Of a DNA stretch of 64,000 nt, positions 54,255 to 63,378 are shown in pieces (position 1 is the first letter of the stretch; each line of letters opens with the position of its first letter). This DNA comes from Marinomonas rhizomae. Lineage in GTDB: Bacteria > Pseudomonadota > Gammaproteobacteria > Pseudomonadales > Marinomonadaceae. The position numbers were made by a program, and so were the translations under genes. The stretch is taken from NCBI RefSeq assembly GCF_003315485.1, contig NZ_QNSE01000014.1, positions 1 to 64,000 on the forward strand, given 5' to 3'. Below the pieces are notes generated by a model that was given only the letters and a program-made list of their open reading frames with translations, searched no databases and was not told where the DNA came from.

Positions 54255-54983
54255 ATGAAACGTGTTTGTGCTCTACCGTTATCAAAGTGGTCTCTTATTG
54301 TCGCTATTGTGATTTTTTCATGTCGTTCCTTTGGCGCAGCCGATGACTCTTTCTCGCAACTGGTTGGCAGTGCCTATAGTGTCGAAACAGGCGCTTTGTT
54401 GTACCGAGAAACTCATCAACAAGTTAGCAAAGATACTTATAAGGTGGAGTACTCAGAGCCAAATGGGCGTGTTTTTGCGGATAAAACGATCGATTTTTCC
54501 AAATCACGAATTACCCCAACGTTCTCTCAATTGAATAAGCGCAATGGTGAAAAAATTGATGTCACTCGGCGTGGTGATCAACTCCAAATACGTTATCGAG
54601 AAAACAGTAACGCCAAAATTGAAAAAAATGTACTGAAATTAGCTCCAGGAATGGTAGTTGATGCGGGTTTTGACGCTTTTGTAAAACAGTATTGGGGAAG
54701 TCTAATATCTGGGAAAGAGATGGACATTGAATATCTGGTGCCGAGCCGTCAGTCAACATTCAGCTTTCGTTTCAGTCAGATCACCTGTGTTGATGGCACA
54801 AAAGAAGGCGCCATGTGCTTCGCGCTTAAGCCTGTTTCTTGGTTTGTCAGGATGGCGGTAGACCCTATTGTAGTCGCTTATGATCCATCCAATAAAAGAT
54901 TATTACGCTTTACCGGCCGAGCCAACATTTGTGACGAACAAGGCAAGTATCAAACGGTTGATATTCAATATCATTACATTTAG
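54255..54983 (+). CDS. Exported hypothetical protein in sigmaE operon
   Basis: This 242-residue protein begins MKRVCALPLSKWSLIVAIVI, a signal peptide ending near SFGA. The mature part is beta-rich (GALLYRETHQQVSKDTYKVE; FRFSQITCVDGT) with four Cys in the mature half. It would be periplasmic. No family beyond the conserved operon partner is recognised. The ATG at 54255 lies five bases after the DUF2878 stop with AAAGAGG just before it. Confidence 0.8.
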   Translation: MKRVCALPLSKWSLIVAIVIFSCRSFGAADDSFSQLVGSAYSVETGALLYRETHQQVSKDTYKVEYSEPNGRVFADKTIDFSKSRITPTFSQLNKRNGEKIDVTRRGDQLQIRYRENSNAKIEKNVLKLAPGMVVDAGFDAFVKQYWGSLISGKEMDIEYLVPSRQSTFSFRFSQITCVDGTKEGAMCFALKPVSWFVRMAVDPIVVAYDPSNKRLLRFTGRANICDEQGKYQTVDIQYHYI

Positions 54984-55013
54984 TCATATTTTTTAGTGTT
55001 CAAAGGAAGCAAT

Positions 55014-55565
55014 ATGATTCATCTATGGCGCTCTATTTCAGGCAAAATTGCTGTTGTTTTATGTGCATTGTTGTTGGCGGCTTGCTCTACACCTGACGTT
55101 TCTTTATACGCAAAGAATGAGCCTAAGTTTGAGCTACAACAATTTTTTTCAGGCTCTTTGACCGCTCACGGCATCTTAAAAAATCGCAGTGGTGAAGTGA
55201 TTCGTTATTTCAATGCCACTCTAGAGGGCAGTTGGGACAAGGGGGTTGGAACACTCGCTGAAGTGTTTGTGTTTGATGATGGGGAGGTGCAAAAAAGAAC
55301 TTGGATAATGACTCCAGATGCACAAGGTCATTACACCGCAACAGCCAATGATGTTATCGGGAAGGGCGACATTAACCTTGCTGGCAATGCTTTGTTTATG
55401 AAGTATGTGTTGCGAGTCCCTTATGACGGAGACTTACTTGACGTTAATGTAGACGATCGTATGTACATGGTTAAAGAGGGCGTCGTGATGAATGAATCGG
55501 TTATGACGAAATTTGGTTTTGAAGTGGGTTACTTGTCGATTGTCATTCAAAAAACGCCACAGTAA
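55014..55565 (+). CDS. DUF3833 lipoprotein, last gene of sigmaE operon
   Basis: This 183-residue lipoprotein has lipobox LLAACS and DUF3833 features FELQQFFSGSLTAHGILKNR, WIMTPDAQGHYTATANDVIG and YVLRVPYDGDLLDVNVDDRM. AAAGGAAG precedes the ATG at 55014. The protein would be anchored in the outer or inner membrane facing the periplasm. Function is unknown. A terminator follows. Confidence 0.87.
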   Translation: MIHLWRSISGKIAVVLCALLLAACSTPDVSLYAKNEPKFELQQFFSGSLTAHGILKNRSGEVIRYFNATLEGSWDKGVGTLAEVFVFDDGEVQKRTWIMTPDAQGHYTATANDVIGKGDINLAGNALFMKYVLRVPYDGDLLDVNVDDRMYMVKEGVVMNESVMTKFGFEVGYLSIVIQKTPQ

Positions 55566-55684
55566 AGCTCGTTACAGAACGACTTCCTGAGTCTCTATAC
55601 AAAGTTGAATAACGCTTCCAATGTTTTATGAATTAGTTGGGTAGAGTTATCGAGTAAAGACCTTATTTTCTATGTTATATACAT

Positions 55685-55712
55685 AAGACTGCCTTCGGGT
55701 GGTCTTTTTTTA
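55685..55712 (+). terminator. Terminator of the cfa operon
   Basis: AAGACTGCC (55685-55693), a TTCG tetraloop and GGTGGTCTT (55698-55706) pair with G-U wobbles and are followed by seven T. Confidence 0.88.
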
Positions 55713-55819
55713 TTGGTACATTTTAATATCTATGTAATTATCATTATATTGTGTGCAATGTTTTTGCACAAAGTGTGTTTTAAGTCTGAGGTTAAACATA
55801 AGGATAAGGAGGCAGCTTA

Positions 55820-57373
55820 GTGTTTAAGACTATCACTGGAATAGAGCCTTCGAAAAAAAGAGTCATCTTTTTTTATGGCTTACTTTCTTTGTTTATTACC
55901 CTCGCTATATTTACTCTAGGTCTTTATTTTTATTTGTTGAGCGATGTCAGTGATCGTACTTACGCGGCTAAAAAAGCCTTGTCGGACCGAATGAATGGCA
56001 TTTTTACTGAGTTAAAACAGGCAGCAGAGGATAGCGATCTATCCTGTGAAAAAGCGGACTTAACACGTTTGAGGCGTGTGGTATTTTATTCTCCAACCTT
56101 GAAAGAAATTGGCTTGTTTGACTCTGACTTTAGAGTGTACTGTTCAAATTTAGGTCCGACAGATTTTAAAATTTATAGCTCGATAGCAGCAAGAATCACA
56201 AAGAGTAAGGATCGTAAAACGGTTTCTTTAGTGAATTCTAATACGTTGGGTGAGTCGACTTTTTTTGCTTTTTATCAAAGAGCAGATGGCCTTGGTGTGA
56301 ATGGATTAGCGCCTCCAAAGAACATTGCGATCAGTGTCGATCAAATACTATTACCTGACTACTTTTATGAGCTGACCATTGGAAAGCAAGTATTTTCTTC
56401 CAATAGAGAAGGTATTGGTTCAGATGTGCTTGCTAAGCAAGAAGAGTCTTTAGCAGATTGGTCAATGACGCTGGTGGTGTTTTTGCCTTCGAGCCTATAT
56501 TGGCATCATTTATGGTCGATTTCTCCGTTTATATTATTGAGCTGGGGGTTCTTGTTCGCAGTCTTTTATATTGGTCATTTAGTACTGATTTATTATCGTC
56601 GCTCTTTACGCCACTGCATTAAGCGAGCGATTAGAAATAACGCAATGGAAGTGTATTTTCAGCCGATTGTTTCACTAAGTGAGGGTGGATTTCATGAAAT
56701 GGAAGCGCTTATCCGGTGGCGATCATTTCGTCATGGTCAAGTCTCGCCACTGGTGATTGTAGATATGGCTGATCGACTGGGCTTGATTGATGATCTTACT
56801 TGGATGGTGATCCGCAAGGTAGGAGATTTTTACCGAGAATACCCAGAACAGCTCAGAGATATTAAAATTTCAGTGAATGTTGATAGGCACAGTTTCCTTA
56901 AAGATTATTTTGCACCAAACTTATCTATTATTCTTGGCGAGTATCCGGAGCTGAAAGGCCGGCTTGGCCTTGAGGTCACAGAAACCACCGCACTGAATTC
57001 TGCTGAGTTACCTTTGATGGTGAGCCGCTTCGAAGATATTAAAGCCCTAGGTATTGGTTTGTCCGTCGACGACTTTGGTACAGGCTATGCGGGGTTAGAT
57101 TTTTTGCGCCGTTTCCCATATGACACATTAAAGCTGGACCAAATTTTTATCGCCAGTTTGAAGGACGATCAGTTCACTCGTCAGATACTCACTTCAGTTA
57201 CTAAATTGGCCAAAGAGCTAAATATGGAATTGGTGGCTGAGGGGGTTGAGCGTGAAGATCAACTAAATGCGGTTCGTGAATTGGGTGTAGACAGAGTGCA
57301 AGGTTACTACTTCTGTCGGCCTTTGCCGAAAGATCAGGTTATTGCTTGGTTTGAAGAAAACGCCGCTAATTAA
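55820..57373 (+). CDS. CSS-motif/EAL-domain cyclic-di-GMP phosphodiesterase
   Basis: This 517-residue membrane protein has TM1 at about 15-40 and TM2 at about 228-252 with a periplasmic CSS-type sensor between. The sensor has C76 and C108 (YCSN), matching the redox-active pair of E. coli PdeC (C75/C106). The EAL domain is complete: MEALIRW, SVNVDRHS, LEVTETT, DDFGTGYAGL, LKLDQIFI, AEGVER. It should hydrolyse c-di-GMP, possibly in response to periplasmic disulfide state. It is monocistronic and starts with GTG after AAGGAGG. Confidence 0.9.
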   Translation: MFKTITGIEPSKKRVIFFYGLLSLFITLAIFTLGLYFYLLSDVSDRTYAAKKALSDRMNGIFTELKQAAEDSDLSCEKADLTRLRRVVFYSPTLKEIGLFDSDFRVYCSNLGPTDFKIYSSIAARITKSKDRKTVSLVNSNTLGESTFFAFYQRADGLGVNGLAPPKNIAISVDQILLPDYFYELTIGKQVFSSNREGIGSDVLAKQEESLADWSMTLVVFLPSSLYWHHLWSISPFILLSWGFLFAVFYIGHLVLIYYRRSLRHCIKRAIRNNAMEVYFQPIVSLSEGGFHEMEALIRWRSFRHGQVSPLVIVDMADRLGLIDDLTWMVIRKVGDFYREYPEQLRDIKISVNVDRHSFLKDYFAPNLSIILGEYPELKGRLGLEVTETTALNSAELPLMVSRFEDIKALGIGLSVDDFGTGYAGLDFLRRFPYDTLKLDQIFIASLKDDQFTRQILTSVTKLAKELNMELVAEGVEREDQLNAVRELGVDRVQGYYFCRPLPKDQVIAWFEENAAN

Positions 57374-57459
57374 AGGCGTGATTGTGATGCAGGATTGTAT
57401 TATGACTTGGCTTCTCTTACCCTCTACCGCTCAATTTCTACGTTCAAGGTTTTTACACT

Positions 57460-57810
57460 ATGGCAACACTGGTTTTTCGGCTTAAATATGTTCCTGACGA
57501 GGAAGCGGACGATATTCGCCAATTATTAGCAGACCATGACATAGCCTTTTACGAAACAACAGCAGGACGCTGGCAGATCTCTATGGCTGGACTGTGGGTA
57601 AAAGACAAAGAGCAAGCCATCAAAGCGCGGGAATTGATCAGAGAAGACCAAATCGCTCGTGCGCAAACTATGCGTCCGATTACATTTGGGCAGTGGATAT
57701 TGGGCTATTTACAACACGCTCGTCAAAATCCAGCGGAAGCCATTTTTACTTTAATTGCCGTGTTGCTTATTTTAGGCATTTCAATCGTTCCATTTACGCT
57801 GTGGCTGTAA
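57460..57810 (+). CDS. DUF6164-like protein with C-terminal membrane segment
   Basis: This 116-residue protein has a cytoplasmic N-terminus that reads LVFRLKYVPDEEADDIRQLL, then FYETTAGRWQISMAGLWVKD. This is a degradosome-independent small domain recalling DUF2007-type signal-transducing folds and matching DUF6164. One strong membrane segment (IFTLIAVLLILGISIVPF) ends the protein. Function is unknown. It is convergent with the EamA gene. Confidence 0.78.
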   Translation: MATLVFRLKYVPDEEADDIRQLLADHDIAFYETTAGRWQISMAGLWVKDKEQAIKARELIREDQIARAQTMRPITFGQWILGYLQHARQNPAEAIFTLIAVLLILGISIVPFTLWL

Positions 57811-57826
57811 TGTCTGGATAGTCAAT

Positions 57827-58792
57827 TTAAGTGGCTTCATTTAATGGCTTTGTTAGTAACGCGGCTTTACGCTGCACTCTTGCACTAATCAATTGCACAT
57901 TAATCGCGCTGACGATGACAATCAACATACCGAACAAACTGAGCAAGTCCGCATGAGATGAACTGATGCTGTCTGACCACCAACCAAATGCGATACAGAA
58001 CTCCGTTAATATGAAAGCCATTACAGGCGTCAGAGCTACAGAAGCACTGACTTGTACGGTCTGCCAATAACGCATAGCTTGTGCAAACGCGCCATAGGCT
58101 ATCAATGTATTAAGGCAGCAGAAAGCGGCAATCCAAGCATCGTCATAAGACATTTTTAATAGTTCGCTTGGTGAAGAAAATGGCAACATAACGACCAAGG
58201 CATAGATATAAATGGCCAGTAAAATGTTGGAAGGCGCTAAATGTTTGAATAATGACTTTTGCAGCAAAGCATACATAGACCATGCCGCCGCAGACATTTG
58301 TACTATGGCAAAACCAGTCCAAATTGAGCCATGACCGCCTTGCCCAAAAATAGGGTGGAAGAAAACCAACATCCCCAAACCGATTCCCACAAAACATAAC
58401 CATTGTTGCCAGTTAATGCTTTCTTTCAAAAAGAACAAACCACCCAAGGCAAGAAACAGAGGCGCGATTTGAAAACTCAATTGCGCTGAACCCGGTAATA
58501 AAAAGTTCAAGCTCCATGCAAAGCAGGTGTAGTTAACAATTAAAAATGTCCCTGCGGCGAACAGACGTAACCAGTTATTTCTCGTGAGCGATTTAAACTC
58601 AACTAGTTTACCGCGTTGCCATTGCCATAAGCCCAAAATAATTCCAGCCACCGAAAAGCGTAGCCAAGTCAGTGTAATAGGATCGGAAAAACCTCCAGAC
58701 AATTTGAGCGCAATGGGCAGCATTCCCCAAAACAGTACCGTGATAGAGCTAAAAAAGAGGCCGTACAAGAAAGTCTGTTTTGCCGTTAGCAT
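57827..58792 (-). CDS. EamA/DMT-family transporter
   Basis: This 321-residue protein has ten hydrophobic segments in two EamA repeats (first from LFFSSITVLFWGMLPIALK, second from GSIWTGFAIVQMSAAAWSMY). Such transporters export amino acids or metabolites. The ATG at 58792 has AAGG eight bases upstream and overlaps the stop of a 15-codon leader ORF that carries a stronger ribosome binding site. It is divergent from a LysR gene, which probably controls it. Confidence 0.87.
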   Translation of the reverse strand: MLTAKQTFLYGLFFSSITVLFWGMLPIALKLSGGFSDPITLTWLRFSVAGIILGLWQWQRGKLVEFKSLTRNNWLRLFAAGTFLIVNYTCFAWSLNFLLPGSAQLSFQIAPLFLALGGLFFLKESINWQQWLCFVGIGLGMLVFFHPIFGQGGHGSIWTGFAIVQMSAAAWSMYALLQKSLFKHLAPSNILLAIYIYALVVMLPFSSPSELLKMSYDDAWIAAFCCLNTLIAYGAFAQAMRYWQTVQVSASVALTPVMAFILTEFCIAFGWWSDSISSSHADLLSLFGMLIVIVSAINVQLISARVQRKAALLTKPLNEAT

Positions 58793-58833
58793 GGGAGTAG
58801 CCTTATAACAGTGAAGAGAATCAGAAATTTCAT
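58786..58833 (-). CDS. Possible 15-residue leader peptide coupled to the EamA gene
   Basis: A frame encoding MKFLILFTVIRLLPC starts at 58833 after AAGGAGG and ends in a TAA that overlaps the EamA start (ATGCTAA). This looks like translational coupling from an upstream leader. It could also be a fortuitous frame. Confidence 0.4.
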   Translation of the reverse strand: MKFLILFTVIRLLPC

Positions 58834-58861
58834 AATGGCTTTCCCTCCTTATTAAATCCAA

Positions 58862-58887
58862 TGCATAATAGTTCTAATCATTATGCA
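58862..58887. promoter_or_regulatory. Inverted repeat in the EamA/LysR divergent region
   Basis: TGCATAAT (58862-58869) and ATTATGCA (58880-58887) form a perfect dyad with a 10-base centre between the divergent genes. This is the size of a LysR-type binding site. Confidence 0.6.
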
Positions 58888-58904
58888 CAATTCGAGATTT
58901 GGTT

Positions 58905-59849
58905 ATGATTCCTAGTTCGCTACAACATTTGGATCTTAAATCCTTGACTGGACTTCTCTATTTATTGGAAGAGCGTAACGTTGGTCGGGCGGCAGATCGT
59001 CTTTACTTGAGCCAATCCGCCATGAGTCGATTGTTAAACCGATTGCGAGATGCTTTTGATGACCCTTTGTTTATTCGTACTGCAAAAGGCATGGTGCCGA
59101 CGTCGAAAGCGTTAGCCCTAGAAGCGCCTTTAAAACTTATGTTGGAGCAAATGGCAGGGTTGTGGACTGAATCTGAATTTCAGCCGCAAAGTAGCCATCG
59201 AACTTTTCGCATGCAAACCACTCATTATCAGGCGCAAGCTTATATTCCTGCGATTGCTGAACAGTTTTATCTCGAAGCACCGTTTGCCTTACTGGAAACC
59301 AGTACACTGACTGAAACCAGTTTACTTAATCAAGCCGAGCATTCTTTAGATCTTGCCTTGTGTAGTGATTACATTCAGCTTCCTAATCGTTTTGAGAAAC
59401 ATCTATTGGGGCGTGAAAAATTTCGCTGTGTTATGTCCGCGAATCATGAATTAGCCACGAAAGACAGTATTACTCTAGATGACTATTTGGCTTACTCCCA
59501 TGTCTTAGTGAATTTGGGCGGTTCTAACCCTGTCATTAGTGATGCTTTACTTGGCGAACGCGCACGGGAGCGGCACTTTGCCTTTCGTACGCCTTACATG
59601 CTGGCCGCCTTGGAAACGGTAGGTAGAACGTCGCTGTTAATGAGTAATAGTGGCTTGCTACCAGAGCGCTTTCAACAGCAATTTGGCTTGGTGATAAAAG
59701 ACCTACCGATGGATTTTCCCTTTATTCATTATTATTCAAGCTGGCCAAAATCGATAGAAAAGGATCCTGGTGTGATTTGGTTTAGAGACATTTGTGAACG
59801 GGTAGTCAAAGGCTTAATTCCTTACCCAGAATTGTGCCTTTCTAGCTGA
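58905..59849 (+). CDS. LysR-family transcriptional regulator
   Basis: This 314-residue regulator has the winged helix-turn-helix LLYLLEERNVGRAADRLYLS with SAMSRLLNRLRDAFDDPLFI at about residues 17-60. The substrate-binding domain follows to the end. The helix-turn-helix spelling and DDPLFIRT resemble the NodD/LinR-like LysR subgroup. The ATG at 58905 is preferred to an in-frame TTG six bases earlier. It is divergent from the EamA gene. The effector is unknown. Confidence 0.88.
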   Translation: MIPSSLQHLDLKSLTGLLYLLEERNVGRAADRLYLSQSAMSRLLNRLRDAFDDPLFIRTAKGMVPTSKALALEAPLKLMLEQMAGLWTESEFQPQSSHRTFRMQTTHYQAQAYIPAIAEQFYLEAPFALLETSTLTETSLLNQAEHSLDLALCSDYIQLPNRFEKHLLGREKFRCVMSANHELATKDSITLDDYLAYSHVLVNLGGSNPVISDALLGERARERHFAFRTPYMLAALETVGRTSLLMSNSGLLPERFQQQFGLVIKDLPMDFPFIHYYSSWPKSIEKDPGVIWFRDICERVVKGLIPYPELCLSS

Positions 59850-59926
59850 GTGATATTTCAGCACATTTAGTCCAAACTGAGGAATTCGGTTATACTCGCG
59901 TTTTGGTTTAAAACAATGGCATTACA

Positions 59927-60910
59927 GTGGTCTTAAAAAGTAAGAATACGAAAAGCAAACGTACCAATAAGCTGGAGCTTCATCCTCGTAATCCGCATCG
60001 GGCGCGTTATGATTTTGCTTTATTGGCGGATTCTTGCCCTGAACTTTCTGGTTTTATCCAACTGAATCAATATGGTAACGAGTCAGTGGACTTTGCCAAT
60101 CCCAATGCGGTGAAAACTTTAAACCGAGCTTTGCTGAGTCATTTTTATGGCGTTGCCTTTTGGGATATTCCTCCTGGTTATCTTTGCCCGCCGATTCCCG
60201 GCCGAGCGGATTACATTCATTATTTAGCTGATTTATTAGCCGCCAGCAATCAAGGGGTTATTCCTCGGGGAAAGGGCATCAAAGTCTTAGATGTTGGGGT
60301 TGGAGCTAACTGTGTGTATCCGATTATTGGTCATCAAGAATATGGCTGGCAGTTTGTTGGGTCTGACGTGAACCCTGTTGCTGTCGCAACGTGCGATACC
60401 ATTGTTAAGTCTAACGCCTGTTTAAAAGGCGCGATTAGTGCGCGTTTACAAACTCAACCTGCTAAGTTATTCGATGGTGTGTGGAAGGAAAAAGACCGCT
60501 TCGATTTGACCTTATGCAACCCACCTTTCCATATTAGTGAGTCGGCAATGATCGACGAATCGCAACGTAAATGGCGTGGTGTAAAAGGCAAAGCAATGAC
60601 GAAAGCTAAGCCAGTACTGAACTTTGGTGGAACCGCTGCAGAGTTATGGTGTGATGGTGGCGAAACGGGTTTTGTCTCGCGCATGGTAAAAGAAAGTGTG
60701 CAGTACGCGGACCGTTGCTTTTGGTTTACGTCCTTGGTGGCACGGCAGGGAAATTTAGAGGTCATTTATCGGACACTAAAAGACGTCGGTGCTCGCCAAG
60801 TAAAAACGATTGAAATGGCGCAAGGCCAGAAAGTCAGTCGATTTGTTGCTTGGAGCTTTCTTGGCGATGATCAAGTGGATTATTGGAAAGATAATTACTG
60901 GAAAAATTAG
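59927..60910 (+). CDS. rlmF: 23S rRNA (adenine1618-N6)-methyltransferase
   Basis: This 327-residue SAM methyltransferase modifies A1618 of 23S rRNA. It begins with a basic tail, then LHPRNPHRARYDFALLADSC, the RlmF (YbiN) start. SAM motif I is VLDVGVGANCVYPIIG, and the catalytic motif is CNPPFH. FVAWSFLGDDQVDYW ends the protein. Length and motifs match E. coli RlmF. It starts with GTG at 59927. It is monocistronic and acts in the cytoplasm on ribosome assembly intermediates. Confidence 0.94.
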   Translation: MVLKSKNTKSKRTNKLELHPRNPHRARYDFALLADSCPELSGFIQLNQYGNESVDFANPNAVKTLNRALLSHFYGVAFWDIPPGYLCPPIPGRADYIHYLADLLAASNQGVIPRGKGIKVLDVGVGANCVYPIIGHQEYGWQFVGSDVNPVAVATCDTIVKSNACLKGAISARLQTQPAKLFDGVWKEKDRFDLTLCNPPFHISESAMIDESQRKWRGVKGKAMTKAKPVLNFGGTAAELWCDGGETGFVSRMVKESVQYADRCFWFTSLVARQGNLEVIYRTLKDVGARQVKTIEMAQGQKVSRFVAWSFLGDDQVDYWKDNYWKN

Positions 60911-61026
60911 AGCAATTGTTAGAGATGGCATAAACATGGGATAAGCCCTATTATTCTTGATTATCCGTTGTGTTTCTGGAATTTAAGCTAAACAGCCTAG
61001 GTAGTTATCATTAAAGAGGTTTTAAG

Positions 61027-63333
61027 GTGTTAAAAAGCTTTCAAGCACGACTCATTATGTTTGTTTTAGTGTTGCTTGCGCTGGTGCAATTAGGAACAGC
61101 GTTAGCCGTTTTATCTTCTTTAAAAGAGGATAACTACAGACAAGGCGTTCATTCCATCGATGTATCACGTAATGTTTTTGATTTATTTTTAGAAGCGCGT
61201 GCCGAGCAGTTAACCAAGGGGGTTGAAATTCTGACCTCTGATTTTGGTTTTAAACAAGCGGTAGCGACCAGAGAAACCGGTACGATTCGTTCCGTTTTAC
61301 AAAATCATGGCGCGCGAATTAATGCAGATATATCTCTTCTTGTTTCCCCCAAAGGCGAATTAATTACAGCGACTCAAGAGTTGAATATTAGCAATACGAT
61401 TGCCGAACTGGTCTTAGCAGCACGCCGGTCTGGTGGCTCATCCATCAGCACTATGATTGGCTTTGAAAATCGTGCTTATCAGCTGGTGTTAGTGCCTATC
61501 AAAGCACCGAATGTGGTGGCTTGGGTTGGTATGGCATTTTTACTAGATCAAGCCTTAGCTGAGCAGATCAAAAATGTAACCGGGCTAGACATTAGCTTTG
61601 TTTACGACGTGGGTGATGCTCACACTCTTTCGGATGGGTCGACCTTGCCGCAGGAAGAAAAAGAAGCGTTACTTAAAGATATTGGTAATGTGGAAAGTAT
61701 TCTCAAATCTCCCGTTTTTTCGAATGATGAAAAATATCTATCCCTTGGCGTAGACTTAGGCATGCCAAATCAGTGGGGGATTATTCATTTACCTTATGGC
61801 CCTTGGTTGCAGAGTTATAACAACACTCGTAATCAGTTAGTTTTGATTTTTACTGGTGCGCTCGCTCTTGCTCTACTTTTCGGGATTGCTCTTGCTCGAA
61901 ATATGACTAAACCGATTAGCCGATTGATTGATTATGCTAAGAAGATCGGTTTGGGGGGGGCGAAGGATAAAGTTAGTGCGCCGGATGTTGGTGGTGAATT
62001 TGGGGTTTTGTCTCATACCATGAAAACAATGCAAGACTCGATTATTAACAGGGAAGAAGAACTGACGCATCGGGCTTCTCATGATCAGCTCACAGGGTTA
62101 TTTAATCAGAGTGCGGTTGAGCAATATTTAAGCGATACATTACCTAAAGAGCAGGGTGGTTTGGTGCTTATTAATATTCGTCATTTTAAAGATATTAATA
62201 ATATGCTGGGCTTTGATGTAGGAAACTTACTTTTGTCAAAAGTAGCGGAACGTCTGCAAACATGGGGGCATGATGCCAATATGTTGGCTAGATTAAGCGG
62301 CGACAAATTTCTATTTATTTTTGGTAGAGAAATTACTCATCAAGATTGCAGTCATTTAAAGTGTATTTTCAGTGAAGAATTTGAAGTAGAAAAAGGGTCT
62401 GGCATTCGTTTAGACATTAGTATTGCTGTGCTTCCATTTGAGCATGCTACTGCCACGGTAAATAGCGCCTTACGGCGATTGGACATTGTGGCGGATGAGG
62501 CTCGGGAATCAAGTGCGCTATGCGTATTTTATAAAGTCGGTCAGGATGAAAATCACCGTCGCCAGTTGACGATTATTCGAGATTTACCGAAAGCCTTAGA
62601 AGGTGGCCAACTGTTTGTTGTGTATCAGCCTAAGGTAGGTCTAGCTGGAGACGATTGTCATGAGGCAGAAGCACTTATACGCTGGGTTCACCCAGAATTG
62701 GGTTTTCTTCCACCTGATGAGTTTATTTCTTTGTTGGAACACGCAGGTAGTATCCAGCAATTAACAAAATGGGTGTTGAATACGGTTTTGTCTCAACTGA
62801 GTTCGTGGTGGGCGCAAGGACAAGAAATACGTGTTGCGGTGAATTTATCCGCCCATGATTTGTTAGATGAAAAATTGCCCTTTATTGTATCTGAAGCGTT
62901 GCAAGCCAATGGATTGCCTACTCGGGCCTTGGCATTGGAAGTAACCGAAAGTGCGGTAATGAAAGACCGAGCAAAGGTAATTAGTATTTTGCAAGCCTTG
63001 CAAGAAATGGGCATTCACCTTGCGATTGATGACTTTGGTACCGGTCAATCTTCGTTATCTTATTTACGCGAATTACCCGTAAATGAAGTGAAAATTGATC
63101 GAGCTTTTATTCAGTTTATTGATACCAATAAAGGGGATGAATTTATTACGAAAGCGACTATTGAGCTGTCTCATAGCTTAGGCTTTCAGGTAACCGCTGA
63201 GGGCGCGGAGAATGCCGAAGGGACTGCACTTTTAAGGCAGTATCATTGTGATAAAATACAAGGCTATTTTTTCTCTAAGCCTTTGGTTGCAGAAGAGTTT
63301 TTTAAATGGCGTGAAACATTTCATTCGCATTAA
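61027..63333 (+). CDS. Membrane GGDEF-EAL protein with degenerate GGDEF site
   Basis: This 768-residue protein has TM1 at about 8-30, a large periplasmic Cache-like sensor at about 35-265, TM2 at about 270-290 and a HAMP linker. A GGDEF domain at about 350-505 has active-site SGDKF instead of GGDEF, so cyclase activity is unlikely. The EAL domain at about 525-765 keeps EALIRW, AVNLSAHD, LEVTESA, DDFGTGQSSLSYL, VKIDRAF and AEGAEN. It should act as a phosphodiesterase controlled by the periplasmic sensor. A G8 run lies in the HAMP region. Confidence 0.9.
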   Translation: MLKSFQARLIMFVLVLLALVQLGTALAVLSSLKEDNYRQGVHSIDVSRNVFDLFLEARAEQLTKGVEILTSDFGFKQAVATRETGTIRSVLQNHGARINADISLLVSPKGELITATQELNISNTIAELVLAARRSGGSSISTMIGFENRAYQLVLVPIKAPNVVAWVGMAFLLDQALAEQIKNVTGLDISFVYDVGDAHTLSDGSTLPQEEKEALLKDIGNVESILKSPVFSNDEKYLSLGVDLGMPNQWGIIHLPYGPWLQSYNNTRNQLVLIFTGALALALLFGIALARNMTKPISRLIDYAKKIGLGGAKDKVSAPDVGGEFGVLSHTMKTMQDSIINREEELTHRASHDQLTGLFNQSAVEQYLSDTLPKEQGGLVLINIRHFKDINNMLGFDVGNLLLSKVAERLQTWGHDANMLARLSGDKFLFIFGREITHQDCSHLKCIFSEEFEVEKGSGIRLDISIAVLPFEHATATVNSALRRLDIVADEARESSALCVFYKVGQDENHRRQLTIIRDLPKALEGGQLFVVYQPKVGLAGDDCHEAEALIRWVHPELGFLPPDEFISLLEHAGSIQQLTKWVLNTVLSQLSSWWAQGQEIRVAVNLSAHDLLDEKLPFIVSEALQANGLPTRALALEVTESAVMKDRAKVISILQALQEMGIHLAIDDFGTGQSSLSYLRELPVNEVKIDRAFIQFIDTNKGDEFITKATIELSHSLGFQVTAEGAENAEGTALLRQYHCDKIQGYFFSKPLVAEEFFKWRETFHSH
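61953..61960 (+). repeat. Homopolymer G8 in the HAMP region of the GGDEF-EAL gene
   Basis: Eight G bases encode part of LGGAKD. The frame is intact; slippage would remove both GGDEF and EAL domains. Confidence 0.95.
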
Positions 63334-63378
63334 TCTCTACTCAATCTTACACGCTATTAATGTGAGGTTTATTCCAGT

